From Sialis fuliginosa (lineage: Eukaryota > Arthropoda > Insecta > Megaloptera > Sialidae): a stretch of 64,000 bases of DNA. Under the pieces are notes generated by a model, which did no database searches, was not told where the DNA came from, and saw only the letters and a program-made list of their open reading frames with translations. Position numbers and translations under genes: made by a program. Numbering within the stretch: the stretch's first letter is position 1; each line of letters starts with the position of its first letter. Below, one piece after another: positions 32,861 through 44,659 of the stretch. The stretch covers positions 2,914,001 through 2,978,000 of the forward strand of contig OY540821.1 of assembly GCA_961205875.1 (NCBI GenBank). The letters are read 5' to 3'.

Positions 32861-33700
32861 GATCAACTTTTTTTGTAGAATAAAATTATGCCATAATTCA
32901 AACGTCTATACGTCTGTAATAATGGTAAAGATGGTTATAGTTACATATGTAGGTCAAATTAATGCATTTTAAAGATTGAATTTTTTTCTTTTTAATGCTG
33001 TTTGCAGATCTAATTTTCATGCAATTTTCATGAAGTTACAGAATTATAACGATTATTAAAAAAACAAATTTTTTGTTTGTGCGGGAGTATGGGGTTAAAA
33101 AAAGTTTAGATCTCACTTGAAAAAGTGAAAAGTTTCAGTTTCAAAATTCTTTTTTGAGATTTAATTTGCAATTTTTTTTATAGAGTTATTTGAATTCAAA
33201 AATATTTAAGTTTCGTTTTGAAAAAACAAAAATTAAGTTGGTCTCGTCTCAGTTTTGTCTCGAACATCAGGCTCGGATCTAGGTCATGACAAATTTGGGG
33301 GGGGGGGTCATGGTTTGTGAAACGGACAAAAAAATTTATAATCATTGATTTATTTATTTTGCTTTAAATTTTGAGGTTCCCGGGGGGGGGGAGGGGGGGT
33401 ATGTCCTCCATGACCCCCTGGATCCGTGTTTATCGTACACGTGATCGAGATCGAAACAAAACCGAAACTAATCTCGTCTTATCTGTAAGTCAAATTATAA
33501 AGTGATTTAAATAATTTAATTTTTTTAAATAAATAGTACGATTATCATTATGAATAAATCAAAATATTGCAGGGTCTATTAGACCCTTCAATTCCTGCGG
33601 TAACCAAACATTAAACTAAATAAATAAATTACAAAAAATCATATAGTACCACATTAAAAAAATAAAACAGTTAGTTCTGATATTCAGTTTCGAACCAATG
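32861..33700. other. Mostly AT-rich, G-runs, nothing recognised
   Basis: Two G-runs (about 33296-33308 and 33384-33400) flank GGTTCCCG. GTCTCGTCTCAGTTTTGTCT near 33242 is partly repeated near 33470. No gene was seen. The region precedes the promoter at 33747. Confidence 0.45.
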
Positions 33701-33746
33701 CTTATGTGTATTAGGGCAAAACTGCGCTCGACCCCCCCTCCCAGCC

Positions 33747-33812
33747 TATAAAAACAGACGCGCAACTCTACATAACTTCAGTTTGCTTCTAACTCCTATA
33801 TCGTCAAGTCGA
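33747..33812 (+). promoter_or_regulatory. Core promoter: TATA box, initiator and DPE
   Basis: TATAAAAA starts at 33747. TTCAGTTT at 33778-33784 fits the arthropod initiator with A+1 at 33780, 33 bp after the TATA start. At +28 to +32 (33807-33811) AGTCG fits the downstream promoter element RGWYV. All three are at canonical spacing relative to the same +1. The local sequence (33720-33960) is less AT-rich than its surroundings. No experimental support; inferred from sequence alone. Confidence 0.65.
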
Positions 33813-33995
33813 TATTTTTACGTGTTATTTCCTCCTATAGATCTCTCTCGTTCTAACACTTGCCAGTGTTTTCCCGGTAGTGCGTTTTGCCCTTTATTTG
33901 TATTGTATATCAGTGCGCTTGTGACTGACAGAGATGGCTACATATGCAGCTTACAGACATATCGAACTTGACAATGTTGGCTACAGCAAAAAAAG
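33780..33995 (+). other. Predicted first exon: 5' leader plus coding start
   Basis: From the predicted +1 to the splice donor AAAAG/GTTAGT at 33995/33996. The 154-nt leader contains no ATG. A TTG-initiated frame in the leader (33783-33971) is not credible as a protein. Confidence 0.55.
33934..33995 (+). CDS. First coding exon of an unrecognised host gene
   Basis: The first ATG after the predicted transcription start has a good context (GAGATGG: purine at -3, G at +4). It opens MATYAAYRHIELDNVGYSKK and then two bases (AG) before a donor, GTTAGT. The short soluble, tyrosine-rich N terminus shows no signal peptide and no family motif that I recognise. The following intron sequence is AT-rich, and no matching downstream exon was identified in this window. 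The exon is supported by three independent facts: core promoter spacing, ATG-free leader, and a donor in phase. It could still be a chance arrangement or a transposon promoter. Confidence 0.5.
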
Positions 33996-35049
33996 GTTAG
34001 TTTATATATTTTTATTTTTTTGTTGGTGTTGACGAACGAGAATTAGAGTCTTTTTATTATTAAAAAAAAAAATTTATTATTAAAAAAATATTTTTTTTTA
34101 TTAATTTTTTTAATGGGTAATTAATTTTTTAATACCCCAAATTTATTATCTTACGACTTTTGATATTGCGAAACGATAGTTGAAGTCTTGAGAGCAATAA
34201 TTATGCAATTTAAAAAATTTACATATTATGTGTGTGATGGCGGAACGACAGTTGAAGTCTTCAGTTGTATATGTTAATTTGTTAATTACTTAACAATAAT
34301 TAAGGACTTAAGTGTGGTATATACATTTAAATTTTATGTTTTGTATAATTTTATAAAATTTCAAAAATTATTTTTCTTAATACGGGCCTGCCGTAATTCA
34401 ATTATCATATAGCATGAACTAATACAGGAGTCATAAGCTTTCGAATAGTGAAAGTTTCATCAAAATCGGTTCAGTAATTTTTGTGTAAAGTCGAAATAAA
34501 CAAACAGATAAAATTCTAAAAATTAACAAAACTTTTTTTAATCGTAATAACGGAGTTCTACTGTATTATTTTCTTTAAACTGTTTGAAATATCACAAATA
34601 CGATAAAATCGCTTTTATTTTTAGAATAGCGCTTTGAATAATTTAAACAATTTGTTTTACTACAATAAAAAATATCGATTTTAAAACCGAAAGTTTTTTG
34701 TTAAGTTTATACTCGTACGAGTATGTTAATATATTCCATGACTGGGTCAGTAAAACGCATCTGAATAACATTAAAATTAACTGGTTTATAAACGCATTTG
34801 ACCAATCTGATTAGAGTTGTTAAAAACACCTTTTTATTTTATTTGTAAAATATTTTGTTATTGAAATTGTAAACAAAAACCATGTACCTAGTTAATCAAA
34901 TTACCCTCTGAAAATATCTAAGCAATATATTAAATATGAAAAAGTCAGAATGTACCGAACGTGCGGGTTTCGTCTGATATGAATAAAAATATTTTTCCTG
35001 GAATCACATATATTTTCTCTATGCTCTCATTTTTCCGTTAATTACATAT
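33996..35049 (+). other. Probable intron sequence; one dispersed repeat tail
   Basis: AT-rich. At 34425-34520 is ATCAAAATCGGTTCAGTAAT followed by a TCG.AATAAACAAACAG tail, of a type common at the ends of insect repeats (compare 55670 and 55855). No exon was recognised. Confidence 0.45.
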
Positions 35050-36257
35050 AGTTGCAGGTGTAGAAATTATTTCTTAAAAAATTGCACATTTTTAAAGAGT
35101 GATTTTTGAAATCAGGTCAAAATGACGCATATTTTGACACCCCACTTTTTTGTAAAATCTCGAAAAATATTGATTTATCAAGATTATTGATATTTTTTCC
35201 AGAATGATCATGAAATTTTACATACATAGTATATTCCAAATTTCAGTTAAATCAGTCCAGCAGTTTTTGATTTATGCTGCAGACAGATAAACAGTTAGTA
35301 AATAGAAAGTGGAGATAGGTTTCTTTAGCTTCTGAATGTAATAAATACAGGAAGAACTACAAATTATATCTACAAAAATTGCACATTTTAAAGGGTATTT
35401 TTTGAAATTATAATTAATTTTGATACCCCATTTTTTTTGTGAAATCTCGTAAAATATTGATTTATCAAGATTATTGATTTTTTCCGGAAACATCATGCAA
35501 TTCTACATATGTATTCCAAATTTTAGCTAAATCGGTCCAGCAGTTTTTGATTTACGCTGCAGACAGACAAACAGACAAATAGTTAGTAAATAGAAAGTGG
35601 AGATAGGTTTCTTTAGCTTCTGAATGTAATAAATACAGGAAGAACTAAAAATTATATCTTCAAAAATTACACATTTTCCAGGGATAAATAATTTTTAAAG
35701 GATATTTTTTGAAATTATAATTAATTTTGATACCCCATTTTTTGTGAAATCTCGTAAAATATAGATTTATCGGGATTATTGATTTTTTTCCGAAAACATC
35801 ATGCAATTTTACATATAGGTATATTCCAAATTTCAGCTAAATCGGTCCAGCCGTTTTTTATTTAGGCTGCCGATAGACAGACAGACAAACAGTTAGTAAA
35901 TAGAAAGTGGAGATAGGTTTATTTAGCTTCTGAATGTAATAAATACAGGAAGAACTAAAAATTATACCTTCAAAAATTACACGTTTTCCAGGGGTAAATA
36001 ATTTTTAAAGGGTATTTTTTTAAATTATAATTAATTTTGATACCCCATTTTTGTGAAATCTCGTAAAATATAGATTTATCGGGATTATTGATATTTTTTC
36101 GGAACGATAATGCAATTTTTACATATATATTCAAAATTTCAGCTAAATCGGTCCTGCAGTTTTTGATTTACGCTGCAGATAAACAGTTAGTAAATAGAAA
36201 GTGGAGATAGGTTTCTTTAGCTTCTGAATGTAATAAATACAGGAAGAACTAAAACAG
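35050..36257. repeat. Tandem array, about 300-bp unit, four copies
   Basis: Each unit has TTGATACCCCATTTTT, AAATCTCGTAAAATAT, AAATCGGTCCAGC.GTTTTT, GCTGCAGACAGA(C/T)AAACAG, TAGTAAATAGAAAGTGGAGA and TAATAAATACAGGAAGAACT. Repeats of the GCTGC block are near 35276, 35564, 35867 and 36172. The GGTCCAGC...CAGACAAACAG text suggests a captured transposon 3' end. Confidence 0.85.
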
Positions 36258-37332
36258 AAGTACCTTAATGTTATTTATTAACCATTAATCGTAATTATTT
36301 GTAGGGAGCCATTAAATATTGTTAAAAACAAATAATAGTTGGTATTTATAACTAACATACTGAACAATACATAATTCGATGTAATAATGTAATGCATTGT
36401 TAATAGTTTTTTTGATAAGAGTATAGTCGATAACAAATTTATTTGATTTAATTTTTTTGCATGTAACAAATAATGTATAAAACAAAAATAGACTTTAATT
36501 TGTATTTTATTTTTATAAAATGCATACCACATGGGCGTAGTTATAGGAAGGAGTTGTTAGGGTCCCCCCTTTACCAGAAATTGTCATTAATTAAATTATA
36601 TTGTAAGTAATAATAGCTTTTAAATATACCTATATAAATTAAATTTTAATTTAATTAATTTATAAATTATTAAATAAAATCTAAAAAATACCCCAAAGTC
36701 TCCAAAAATGCCCATAATATGGAAAAAGGTGTTTGAAAATTATCAAAAATATTCTAAAAATATCTAAAATGTGTTTACAAATTCCCCCCATTCTCATAAA
36801 GAAAATATATGCTTAATTACGACAAAAAATCAGGTGAATAAATTTAATTTAAAAAATCGAAAATAAAATAAACAAATTCTACAAACCACACAAAATAAGA
36901 ACCCTCCCCTCCCTATAGTAAAATAAATACTTAATTTAACTCAAAATGAGAACAGTTAATCGTCTTCTTTAACGGATTCTAAAAATTTGGTGAAAGTATA
37001 ACTTCCATACAACTGTTGTTCATAATTTTTTTACTAAATACCCTTCATTCATTTTACGACTAAAACAGAGCACAATAATTTAGCTTAAGCCATAATACTT
37101 AAGTACGTTTAAATACGTAAAACGAACGGTACATGTTTAATTATATATGTATTTATTTAATACTCTAGACAGCATGCATGTATTTTCAAGTTAGTTTTTA
37201 TGTATTTTGCTACTTTTTTTTAATGTTGTAAACATATGTGTATTTTTATGTACTTTTTCTAGGTAAATGTTTTACCTTTTTGCTCTTTATAGGAGAAAAG
37301 TAATTGATTTGAAAATAACAGTAAATTAACTA
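36258..37332. other. AT-rich, nothing recognised
   Basis: No gene or repeat partner was identified. Confidence 0.45.
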
Positions 37333-37791
37333 AGGTACTTGCACCAGTCTTGAATCATACCACACTTGTTTAATTAAAAATTAGAAATATTTATTGATAT
37401 TTGATAACTGTCATTACTGAATCATAATAAATAGATACTTAACTTTAAAACAGCTTAATTTGATGACAATCGGTCAATGTGTGTCAAAATGGTGGACATT
37501 TTAATTAATTATTAGTGTATTTTATTTATTTTTACATTTTTTACAATTTTACGATTCTTTTTGTATTTGTACTTATGATTTTGTAATCATTAGCAAGTGT
37601 TCATTACTGGTTTTACTTTATATATTACTGGAGAAAAAACATAAAGGTTATAATTATAATAAAAAAAACTATATTTGCGGACTTTGGTAATTAAATTGAT
37701 TTAAATTGTTTTATTAGTAACATGAGTTTATGAAAATAACAAAAAACATTAGACCTTTCTCTTAAAGCGGCTAAGATTAATGCCAGTACCT
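37333..37791 (+). mobile_element. K-family MITE, complete but shortened (459 bp)
   Basis: Preceded by TA at 37331-37332; starts AGGTACTTGCACCAGTC; ends ATGCCAGTACCT. Internal K text is present with small deletions. Confidence 0.8.
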
Positions 37792-37887
37792 TGTATTTTT
37801 TAATAAAGGATTGCTAGCTGATTAATATTTTAAAAGAAAAGACCAGCTTAAATTTTTGTAGAATTAAATTCTCGGTTTAAAATTTTC

Positions 37888-38029
37888 CAGTGGACTTCGT
37901 TAGTAGTTTTTTTTAGGTTCCGACGTTCTTCTATGAGATCCCTGTTAAAATATTTCGTTAGTACGTTTTTTCTCGTTAGTACGTGTTTTCCTCCAGTCCC
38001 TTAAAAAACGTACTAACGAGGTTCCACTG
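37888..38029. mobile_element. Mini pogo/Tigger-like TIR element
   Basis: Ends CAGTGGACTTCGTTAGTA and (from the right) CAGTGGAACCTCGTTAGTAC, with TA after the right end. Internal GTTAGTACG repeats. 142 bp, non-coding. Terminus type and TA suggest the pogo/Tigger group. Confidence 0.6.
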
Positions 38030-38299
38030 TATATGGTACAAAATTTAAAATTTTGTTTCAAGTAAGCACAACAATAGTTATGTATTTATCATTGAATTTT
38101 ACAAGTTATACTGTATTTTCAAAAAAAAATTATAAAAGTTCTACTGTAATTATTATCTACGAAATAAAGATGTTGTACTGTATACTATTAAAGAAATGTT
38201 CAATGAATAGGTACCCATGTGGTTAATTTATAAAAGGAATACATTTTTTTAGATTTTTATTGAAATTTCATATTTCTACATTAAAAATTATTTATATTA

Positions 38300-38445
38300 C
38301 TAGCGCATTGGACCCGGTGTTACACGGGTTAATACCCACAAATTATAATTAGGTGTATACACATAAACCTTCCTTGCTAAACACTATCCATTAGTGATAA
38401 CCGGAATAAAATCCGTTCGGTAGTTACATACGAACGTTAATTTAG
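38300..38445 (-). mobile_element. Helitron-like 3' end (minus strand)
   Basis: On the minus strand: GAACGGATTTTATTCCGG, AGTGTTTAGCAAGGAAGG, then the hairpin CCCGTGTAACACCGGG, TCCAATGCG and CTAG followed by T. This matches the plus-strand copy at 58105-58224 and the general Helitron 3' pattern of insects. Confidence 0.75.
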
Positions 38446-38454
38446 TTACATATA

Positions 38455-38842
38455 CAGTGTATTCCAAGTTGATTAAGACATAGGAAATTTAACATGGGGG
38501 CAATTAGAAATGTTGTAGTAACATTTGATCAAATTTAACGATGATGATTGGTGCATTTTGAAATGCCGCTACAAAATTTAATAAAATAGTAATCAGTATT
38601 TTGTTTTCAAATTTATAGCTGTCAAAAAATATTATTATAATTTTATCTAGGATGCTTAAATTAATGAAATTAAAGTTGAGAACAAAATACTGTTGATTAA
38701 TTTAAAATTTATCAGTTAGTTTCGAGGCGGCATTTCAAAATGCACCAATCACACTTCGTTAAATTTGACCAAAGGTTACTACAACATTTCTAATTGTCCC
38801 CATGTTAAATTTCCTATGTCTTAATCAACTTGAAATACACTG
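38455..38842. mobile_element. Fold-back TIR element, 388 bp
   Basis: Ends CAGTGTATTCCAAGTTGATT and its near complement, with TA at 38453-38454 and 38843-38844. Arms of about 140 bp (ACATAGGAAATTTAACATGG; GCATTTTGAAATGCCGC). Non-coding. Confidence 0.8.
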
Positions 38843-38844
38843 TA

Positions 38845-39165
38845 TATGACTTCGAATTACAGAAGTTCTACTGTACAAATAGATAAATAGTAGTATATAG
38901 ATTATTGTTGATATGCATACTCGTATTTCTTAGATCAGTTATTACATAATAACCTTGCAAACAAACAATAAACACGAATGTTACAAATATTGATACTGAT
39001 AAACAGTCACATGTGACGTATTTTCTAGGAATGTTACAGTTTCGGTGTTTTTGTGCTGCGACAGAATATCACAGCCACACTTCCTGTGATTGCTGGTTTC
39101 CTGGTACGTTAGATAAAGTGCCGAAAAACGCGTTTGATTGTTATTTGTGTTGTTTCTATTACAAG
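38845..39165. other. No feature recognised
   Basis: Less repetitive than its surroundings; 39020-39130 is somewhat GC-richer but no open frame or splice pair stands out. Confidence 0.45.
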
Positions 39166-39169
39166 CAAT

Positions 39170-39870
39170 GTCGATGACATGTTTGATAACATAGTACTCT
39201 GGAACTATACATCACACTGACTCCAGATTAGTCTTAAAATGTTTGAAGTATAGTCTTTTTTCACGTATTAAAATACCAAATCATTCAGACGGATAGTTTA
39301 GTATTTACATTTATTTCAGTAAAAGTAAGAAATAATACCAGATCAAATTTATTTATTATTTTTTGAATGACATAGAATTCTGGAGTTATAAATTACACAT
39401 ACTCCAGATTAGTCTTAAAATGTTTACAGTATAATCTAGTTTTACTTGTTAAAATTGTAAATCATTCAAACGGATAGTTCAGTAGTTGCATTCCTTTCAG
39501 TAAAAGTTAGAAATAATGTCAGATCAAATTATTATTATATTTTGAATTACATAGTACTCTGGAACTATAATCATACAGACTCTTGATTAGTCTTAAAATG
39601 TTTGTAATAAAATCTAGTTTTACTTGTTAAAATTTCAAATCATTTTGATGGATAATTCAGTAGTTACATTCCTTTCAGTAAAAGTAAAAAATAATATCAG
39701 ATCAAATTATTATTACATTTTGAATTATATAGTACTCTGGAACTATAAATCATACAGACTCCTAATTAATTTTAACATGTTTGTAATATAATCTAGTTTT
39801 ACTTGTTAAAATTTCAAATCATTTCGATGGATAATTCAGTAGTTACAACCATTTATGTAAAAGTAATTGA
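39170..39870 (+). repeat. P repeat array, four tandem units of about 178 bp
   Basis: ACATAG(A/T)A(C/T)TCTGGAACTATA starts near 39190, 39370, 39545 and 39727. Each is followed by GATTAGTCTTAAAATGTTT, AATCTAGTTTTACTTGTTAA and AATTCAGTAGTTACATTCC. Confidence 0.85.
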
Positions 39871-40148
39871 ATATTTATTTTTATCTTATCAGAATTTTTA
39901 TTTTATCAGTAAAAAATGCATAACTTTATTAACATAGTCGTTTTGAGGTTTGAATAATACACAAAATACATCTATCGAATCTGACTTTACTATTTTTTTT
40001 TTATAATTTCTCTGCGTATTTTCCAACGGGAAAAACCAGTAACTCATTTTTGTACGTTCCTTTAAAAGTGTTTTCTTCAATATGAATATTCTTTATCGAT
40101 TGTTTTTGCATTTGAAGAGACCGTTTTAAATTATCTATATATGTTGTA

Positions 40149-40677
40149 AGGTGCACCAGTTATGGCCGCTATACGAGCAAGTTTTCATTTTTTTGGATTA
40201 ATGAGCTTGTTTGTTACGAATAAAACAAATAACTCTTTTTTTAATCAATTTAATTACCAAAGTCCGCACATATAGTTTGTTTTTTATATTATAGCCATTT
40301 ATTTTGTTCATGTTTTTTCTCCAGTAATGGCAAAGGTAAAACCAGTAATGAGCACGCAGTGATGAACACTTGCTAATGATTACAAAATGATAAGTACTAC
40401 GACACAAAAGATATAAAAGAAAGAATCGTCAAATTTGAAACAATATAAAGCAGTTGCTATGATAATGTAATAATTAATAAATAAATTATACTTATAATTA
40501 GTTTAAATGTCTACCATTTTGACACCTATTGGCCGATTGTAATAAAATCACGCTGTAAGACAGTTAATTAAATGTATATAGATTAATATTCAGAAATGGT
40601 AGTAATCAAATATCAACACATATTCAGTACATTTAATTAAAAATTTGCCATTACTGGGGTCCTTGCCAAAACTATCT
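40149..40677 (-). mobile_element. K-family MITE, reverse orientation
   Basis: TA at 40147-40148, then AGGTGCACCAGTTATGGCCG. Ends in a damaged CCTTGCCAAAACTATCT, next to TA. Confidence 0.8.
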
Positions 40678-40679
40678 TA

Positions 40680-41158
40680 TATATGTAATAAAAATAATTA
40701 AATTATTTTTTATATATTTCTATTATTTTTAAACAAAGCTGGTGACAAAATACAAACGTGTTTTTTTATTTATTTTTAAAAATTATAAAGAAATCCTACT
40801 TACCAGCCCGTTTTAGCTGAATTTATCCAAAACTATTTTTCCCCGATACCAATTTAGAAATATCATAGTAACAAATTGGATACCTATTTAACCCTTTTCA
40901 TATTGAAAACTCTAACCCATTAGTGTCAAATTTCAATTAGCTAATATTCTCTATACTCATAGATAATTATGATTGATGCGAACAGTTTTTAGGGATCATG
41001 TTTGTAATTTAATAAATTATAGCGTAGGGTATAATCACTGTGGGTAATTCACCTTGTTGTTTTTTAAGCAATTAAAACCGTATTTTTATATTCTATATAG
41101 TTTTTAGATTTGTGAAATATATTTAAATCCGGTTAATTTTACGCTAATTAGCACAAAC
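40680..41158. other. AT-rich, nothing recognised
   Basis: No gene or repeat was identified. Confidence 0.45.
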
Positions 41159-41640
41159 TAAACTGACTTAAGTATATTTAGGTGTTATGTAGACTTATTA
41201 AGACTTAAATTATTGATGTTTCAGTATTTCAGAAGCTATATATGATTAATTATTATCAAATATGTATTTTACAATTTTTTTTTAATATTTGAAAGATTTA
41301 ATTTTATGAAATTAAAAAAATGAACTGACTTAAGTATATTTAGGTGTTATGTAGACTTATTAAGACTTAAATTATTGATGTTTCAGTATTTCAGAAGCCA
41401 TATATGATTAATTATTATGAAACATGTATTTTGCAATTTTTTTTTATATTTAAAAGATATAATTGTATGAAATTGATAAAATAAACTAACTTAAGTATAT
41501 TTAGGTTGAATCTTAAATTATTGATTTTTTTTAGGATTTCAGAAGCCATATATGATTAACTATTACGAAATATGTATTTTAAATTTTTTATATATTTGAA
41601 AGATCTAATTGGATGAAATTGGTAAAATGGGGTAACCCAG
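41159..41640 (+). repeat. Tandem array, about 165-bp unit, three copies
   Basis: AACTGACTTAAGTATATTTA begins copies at 41159, 41323 and (as AACTAACTTAAG) about 41485. GTTTCAGTATTTCAGAAGCC and ATATATGATTAATTATTA recur. The third copy has a deletion. Confidence 0.85.
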
Positions 41641-42074
41641 GGATAAATGACCACTTTTATATTTTTTCTTATTCAGGTTAAAGAAACTACATCATAAATT
41701 AAAAGTGATTGTTGAAAAAAATACATTAAAAATATTTTCTAGACACGCAATATCAATTTGCAGTAAAAATAATAATGAAATAAATGTATTACTTATTGCA
41801 GATGGTAGATGGACCTTTATCTATCAAAAATCTTCATTAATACATAAGAGAAAGTCCATCATTTTTCGCTATTATTGCAAATAAGTTCTAAATTACAAAT
41901 ATAATTTCTTTTGATTATTATCACATTTCAATAAGAAAGTATTAGATTTTCGTGATGCTTCTAAAATGAGCCAAATATTCATTATAGGTAATTATAGTTT
42001 TGAGATATAGAACTCAAAATTTTGAATGAGAATGAAGTAAAATGTATATATGGATATACATACAAAAAAACACA
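41641..42074. other. AT-rich, nothing recognised
   Basis: No gene or repeat partner was seen. Confidence 0.45.
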
Positions 42075-42240
42075 TCTCCTATTTGGTGACATAGAACTCT
42101 GGAACTATAAATCACACAAATTTCAGATCAGTCTTAAAATGTACGTTATTTAATCTAGTTTTATGTGTTAAATTTTCGAATTATTTTGATTAATCGTTAC
42201 GTAATTACAGCCCTTTAAATAATTTAAATACTTTTTGTGA
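42075..42240 (+). repeat. P repeat, single unit
   Basis: GACATAGAACTCTGGAACTA, CAGATCAGTCTTAAAATGT and AATCTAGTTTTATGTGTTAA. Confidence 0.8.
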
Positions 42241-42600
42241 TTTTTTAATAATAGTAATTTAACTTTTTGGAACCCCCCTTCTCTCAAAGCCTCAAGTAAT
42301 TAATGGACGCTACTGACTCCCTTACTTCTACTAATAAATAATTAACTTACTAACTATAATTTTCCCGCTGCTTAGAATACGTGTATTTAAAAATCAAATC
42401 TATAGCCCTTTTTGTATTTTTTTTTTCAATAGTATATTTTAATATTTCAATTTAATAATAGTATTTTATATTTTTTTATTTTTTCTTACACCGCCATTTC
42501 CCCCAAAGCCTGAAGTAATTAATTCATATTTCCTTACTTCTAGTAAATAATTAACTTACTAACTATAATTTCCCCGCTGTTTCTACCGCATGTATTACAA
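42241..42600. repeat. Two-copy tandem repeat, about 240 bp
   Basis: AAAGCCT(C/G)AAGTAATTAAT, CCCTTACTTCTA and AATAATTAACTTACTAACTA followed by CCCGCTG occur twice (near 42285 and 42507). Confidence 0.75.
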
Positions 42601-43060
42601 AATCAAATCATTTCGATTTAAGTTAATTTGACAATGTCAATTGATTCCTCTCATACATTTTATGTTTCGTATAAATAACATGCAGGTATTTTCATGTTTG
42701 TTTGACTTTTCCTGCACGTGCCCTTTTCATTCAATCCTTTTAACTTCTGTAGGTCAAAAACCCTTATACTAGGGATAACTCGATACATAACATTTATTGA
42801 ATTTATAAACAGAGACATGCAGATATTGCTGTATTAATATTCATATGTCTCTTCTCGTCTCACAGAAGACAATGTATATATGTAAAGAAGTACTTTACTT
42901 TGTCACGCTATACAGTGGCGTACAAAAATATACATTTATAAGTAAACAAATACTATTGAATATGAATATAAAAAATATAAATTTTTTTTGCAATTGATTT
43001 GTTCTGAGTTACTTAGAAAAGTGACTAGAGCCCCCTCCCCCCCACTGGCACCCCCCCACA
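42601..43060. other. No feature recognised
   Basis: A C-rich stretch lies at 43029-43058. No gene was seen. Confidence 0.45.
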
Positions 43061-43281
43061 GTACTTATCATTTGTAATCATTAGCAAGTGTCCATTACTG
43101 GAGAAAAAACAAACACAATAAAGAGCTATTATTTAAAACTTTGGTAATTAAATTGATTTAATAAAAAATCAGTTGTTTTATTAGTAACATGAGTTCATGA
43201 TAAATTACAAAAAAGAAGCCCATCAATTCCAAAAAGCAGTATATCTTGCTCTTAAAGTGGCCAAGACTGGTGTCAGTACCT
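43061..43281 (+). mobile_element. K-family MITE, right half only
   Basis: Starts inside K text (GTACTTATCATTTGTAATCA) and ends GACTGGTGTCAGTACCT followed by TA. Confidence 0.8.
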
Positions 43282-43480
43282 TATATTTATATAAAATTAT
43301 AATGAATGTTGTTGTTGATATTAATAATTTTCGTGTCATTTGGTTTTCATGTCAGTTTTTATAATGAATTAATATTTGAACGTATTTTATAAACCTTGAA
43401 CTATATTTGCGTGATGAAAACAAAAACAAACAAATAACTTTGTATTCGTTTACTTTCCTCTATTTTACAAAAACATAATA

Positions 43481-43988
43481 AGGTAGTGGCACCAGTCTTG
43501 GCAAGGACCCCAGTAATGGCAAATTTTTAATTAAATGTATTGAATTCGAAATATGTGTTGATATTTGATTACTACCATTTCTGAATAGTAATTAATATAC
43601 ATTTATCTGTCTTACAGCGTGATTTGATGACAATCGGCCAATAGGTTTCAAAATGGTGGACATTTAAACTAATTATTAGTATAATTTATTTATTATTATA
43701 TATCATTGTTTCAAATTTGACGATTCTTTCTTTTATATCTTTTGTGTCGTAGTACTTATCATTTTGTAATCATTAGCAAGTGCCCATCACTGCGTGCTCA
43801 TTACTGGTTTTACCTTTACCATTACTGGATAAAAAACATGAACAAAATAAATGGCTATTTTAAAAAACAAACTATATTTGCGGACTTGGGTAATTAAATT
43901 AATTAAATAAAGAGTTACTTGTTTTATTAGTAACACGAGTTTATGAAAAAACTTGCTCTTATAGCGACCATAACTGGTGCCTTTACTT
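43481..43988 (+). mobile_element. K-family MITE, complete (508 bp)
   Basis: TA at 43479-43480, AGGTAGTGGCACCAGTCTTG at the left end, AACTGGTGCCTTTACTT at the right, then TA. A ~20-bp region around 43690 is deleted relative to the copy at 24104. Confidence 0.85.
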
Positions 43989-44474
43989 TACGTATACTAA
44001 TATAATAATACATTTTAATATCTACTAAATTTTATTATATTGTGCTCCAGCTTGACAGTTTAATATCTGTTAATGAATAATTTGGGACACTGCAAAACTA
44101 TTTTCGCTTGCTAATATGTATGTAGTATACTTATTTTAATAAATATTAGGAGATCCTGAAAGTTTTACCAAAATAAAGATATAACGTTTAATTTTTTTTG
44201 TATTGACGTACGCCTATGAGTAATACAGTACGTCATACATCAAGTTATAGCTGTATAAAAACAGATGAGTTCGTATAAAATCAATACAAGTATTTTTCAC
44301 TGTACAGTTTAAATTTTAATCAATGAGTTATTATAAAAAATATCTTTATATCTACTCAAAATTTCTTACGTAATACAACTTGGCTAAATGGGTCCTAGGG
44401 TACGTTTCATCCAGAACTCCATGTTCTCTAACATTAGTAAAATTAGTCAATAACCAACTGTACTTTATTTAAAA
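43989..44474. other. AT-rich, nothing recognised
   Basis: No gene or repeat was identified. Confidence 0.45.
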
Positions 44475-44605
44475 CTTTTTTGTAATAACTAAATTAACCG
44501 TCGGAATAATTTTATACTTTAGTACGTAAAATTAGAATATACAACAATTATTTTAAGACTAATTTGAAGTAGGTATGATTTATAGTTGCAGAGTTCTATG
44601 TTACT
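44475..44605 (-). repeat. P repeat, single unit
   Basis: AGTTGCAGAGTTCTATGTTA with upstream P text (GACTAATTTGAAGTAGGTA). Confidence 0.7.
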
Positions 44606-44659
44606 TTTTTTGAGCCAATATTTATCATTCACAATCAGTATAAAATTTTTTTAAGAAAC

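Noticed and set aside
33783-33971. 62-codon frame in the predicted 5' leader
   Set aside because: It begins with TTG, not ATG, and overlaps the better-supported exon in another frame.
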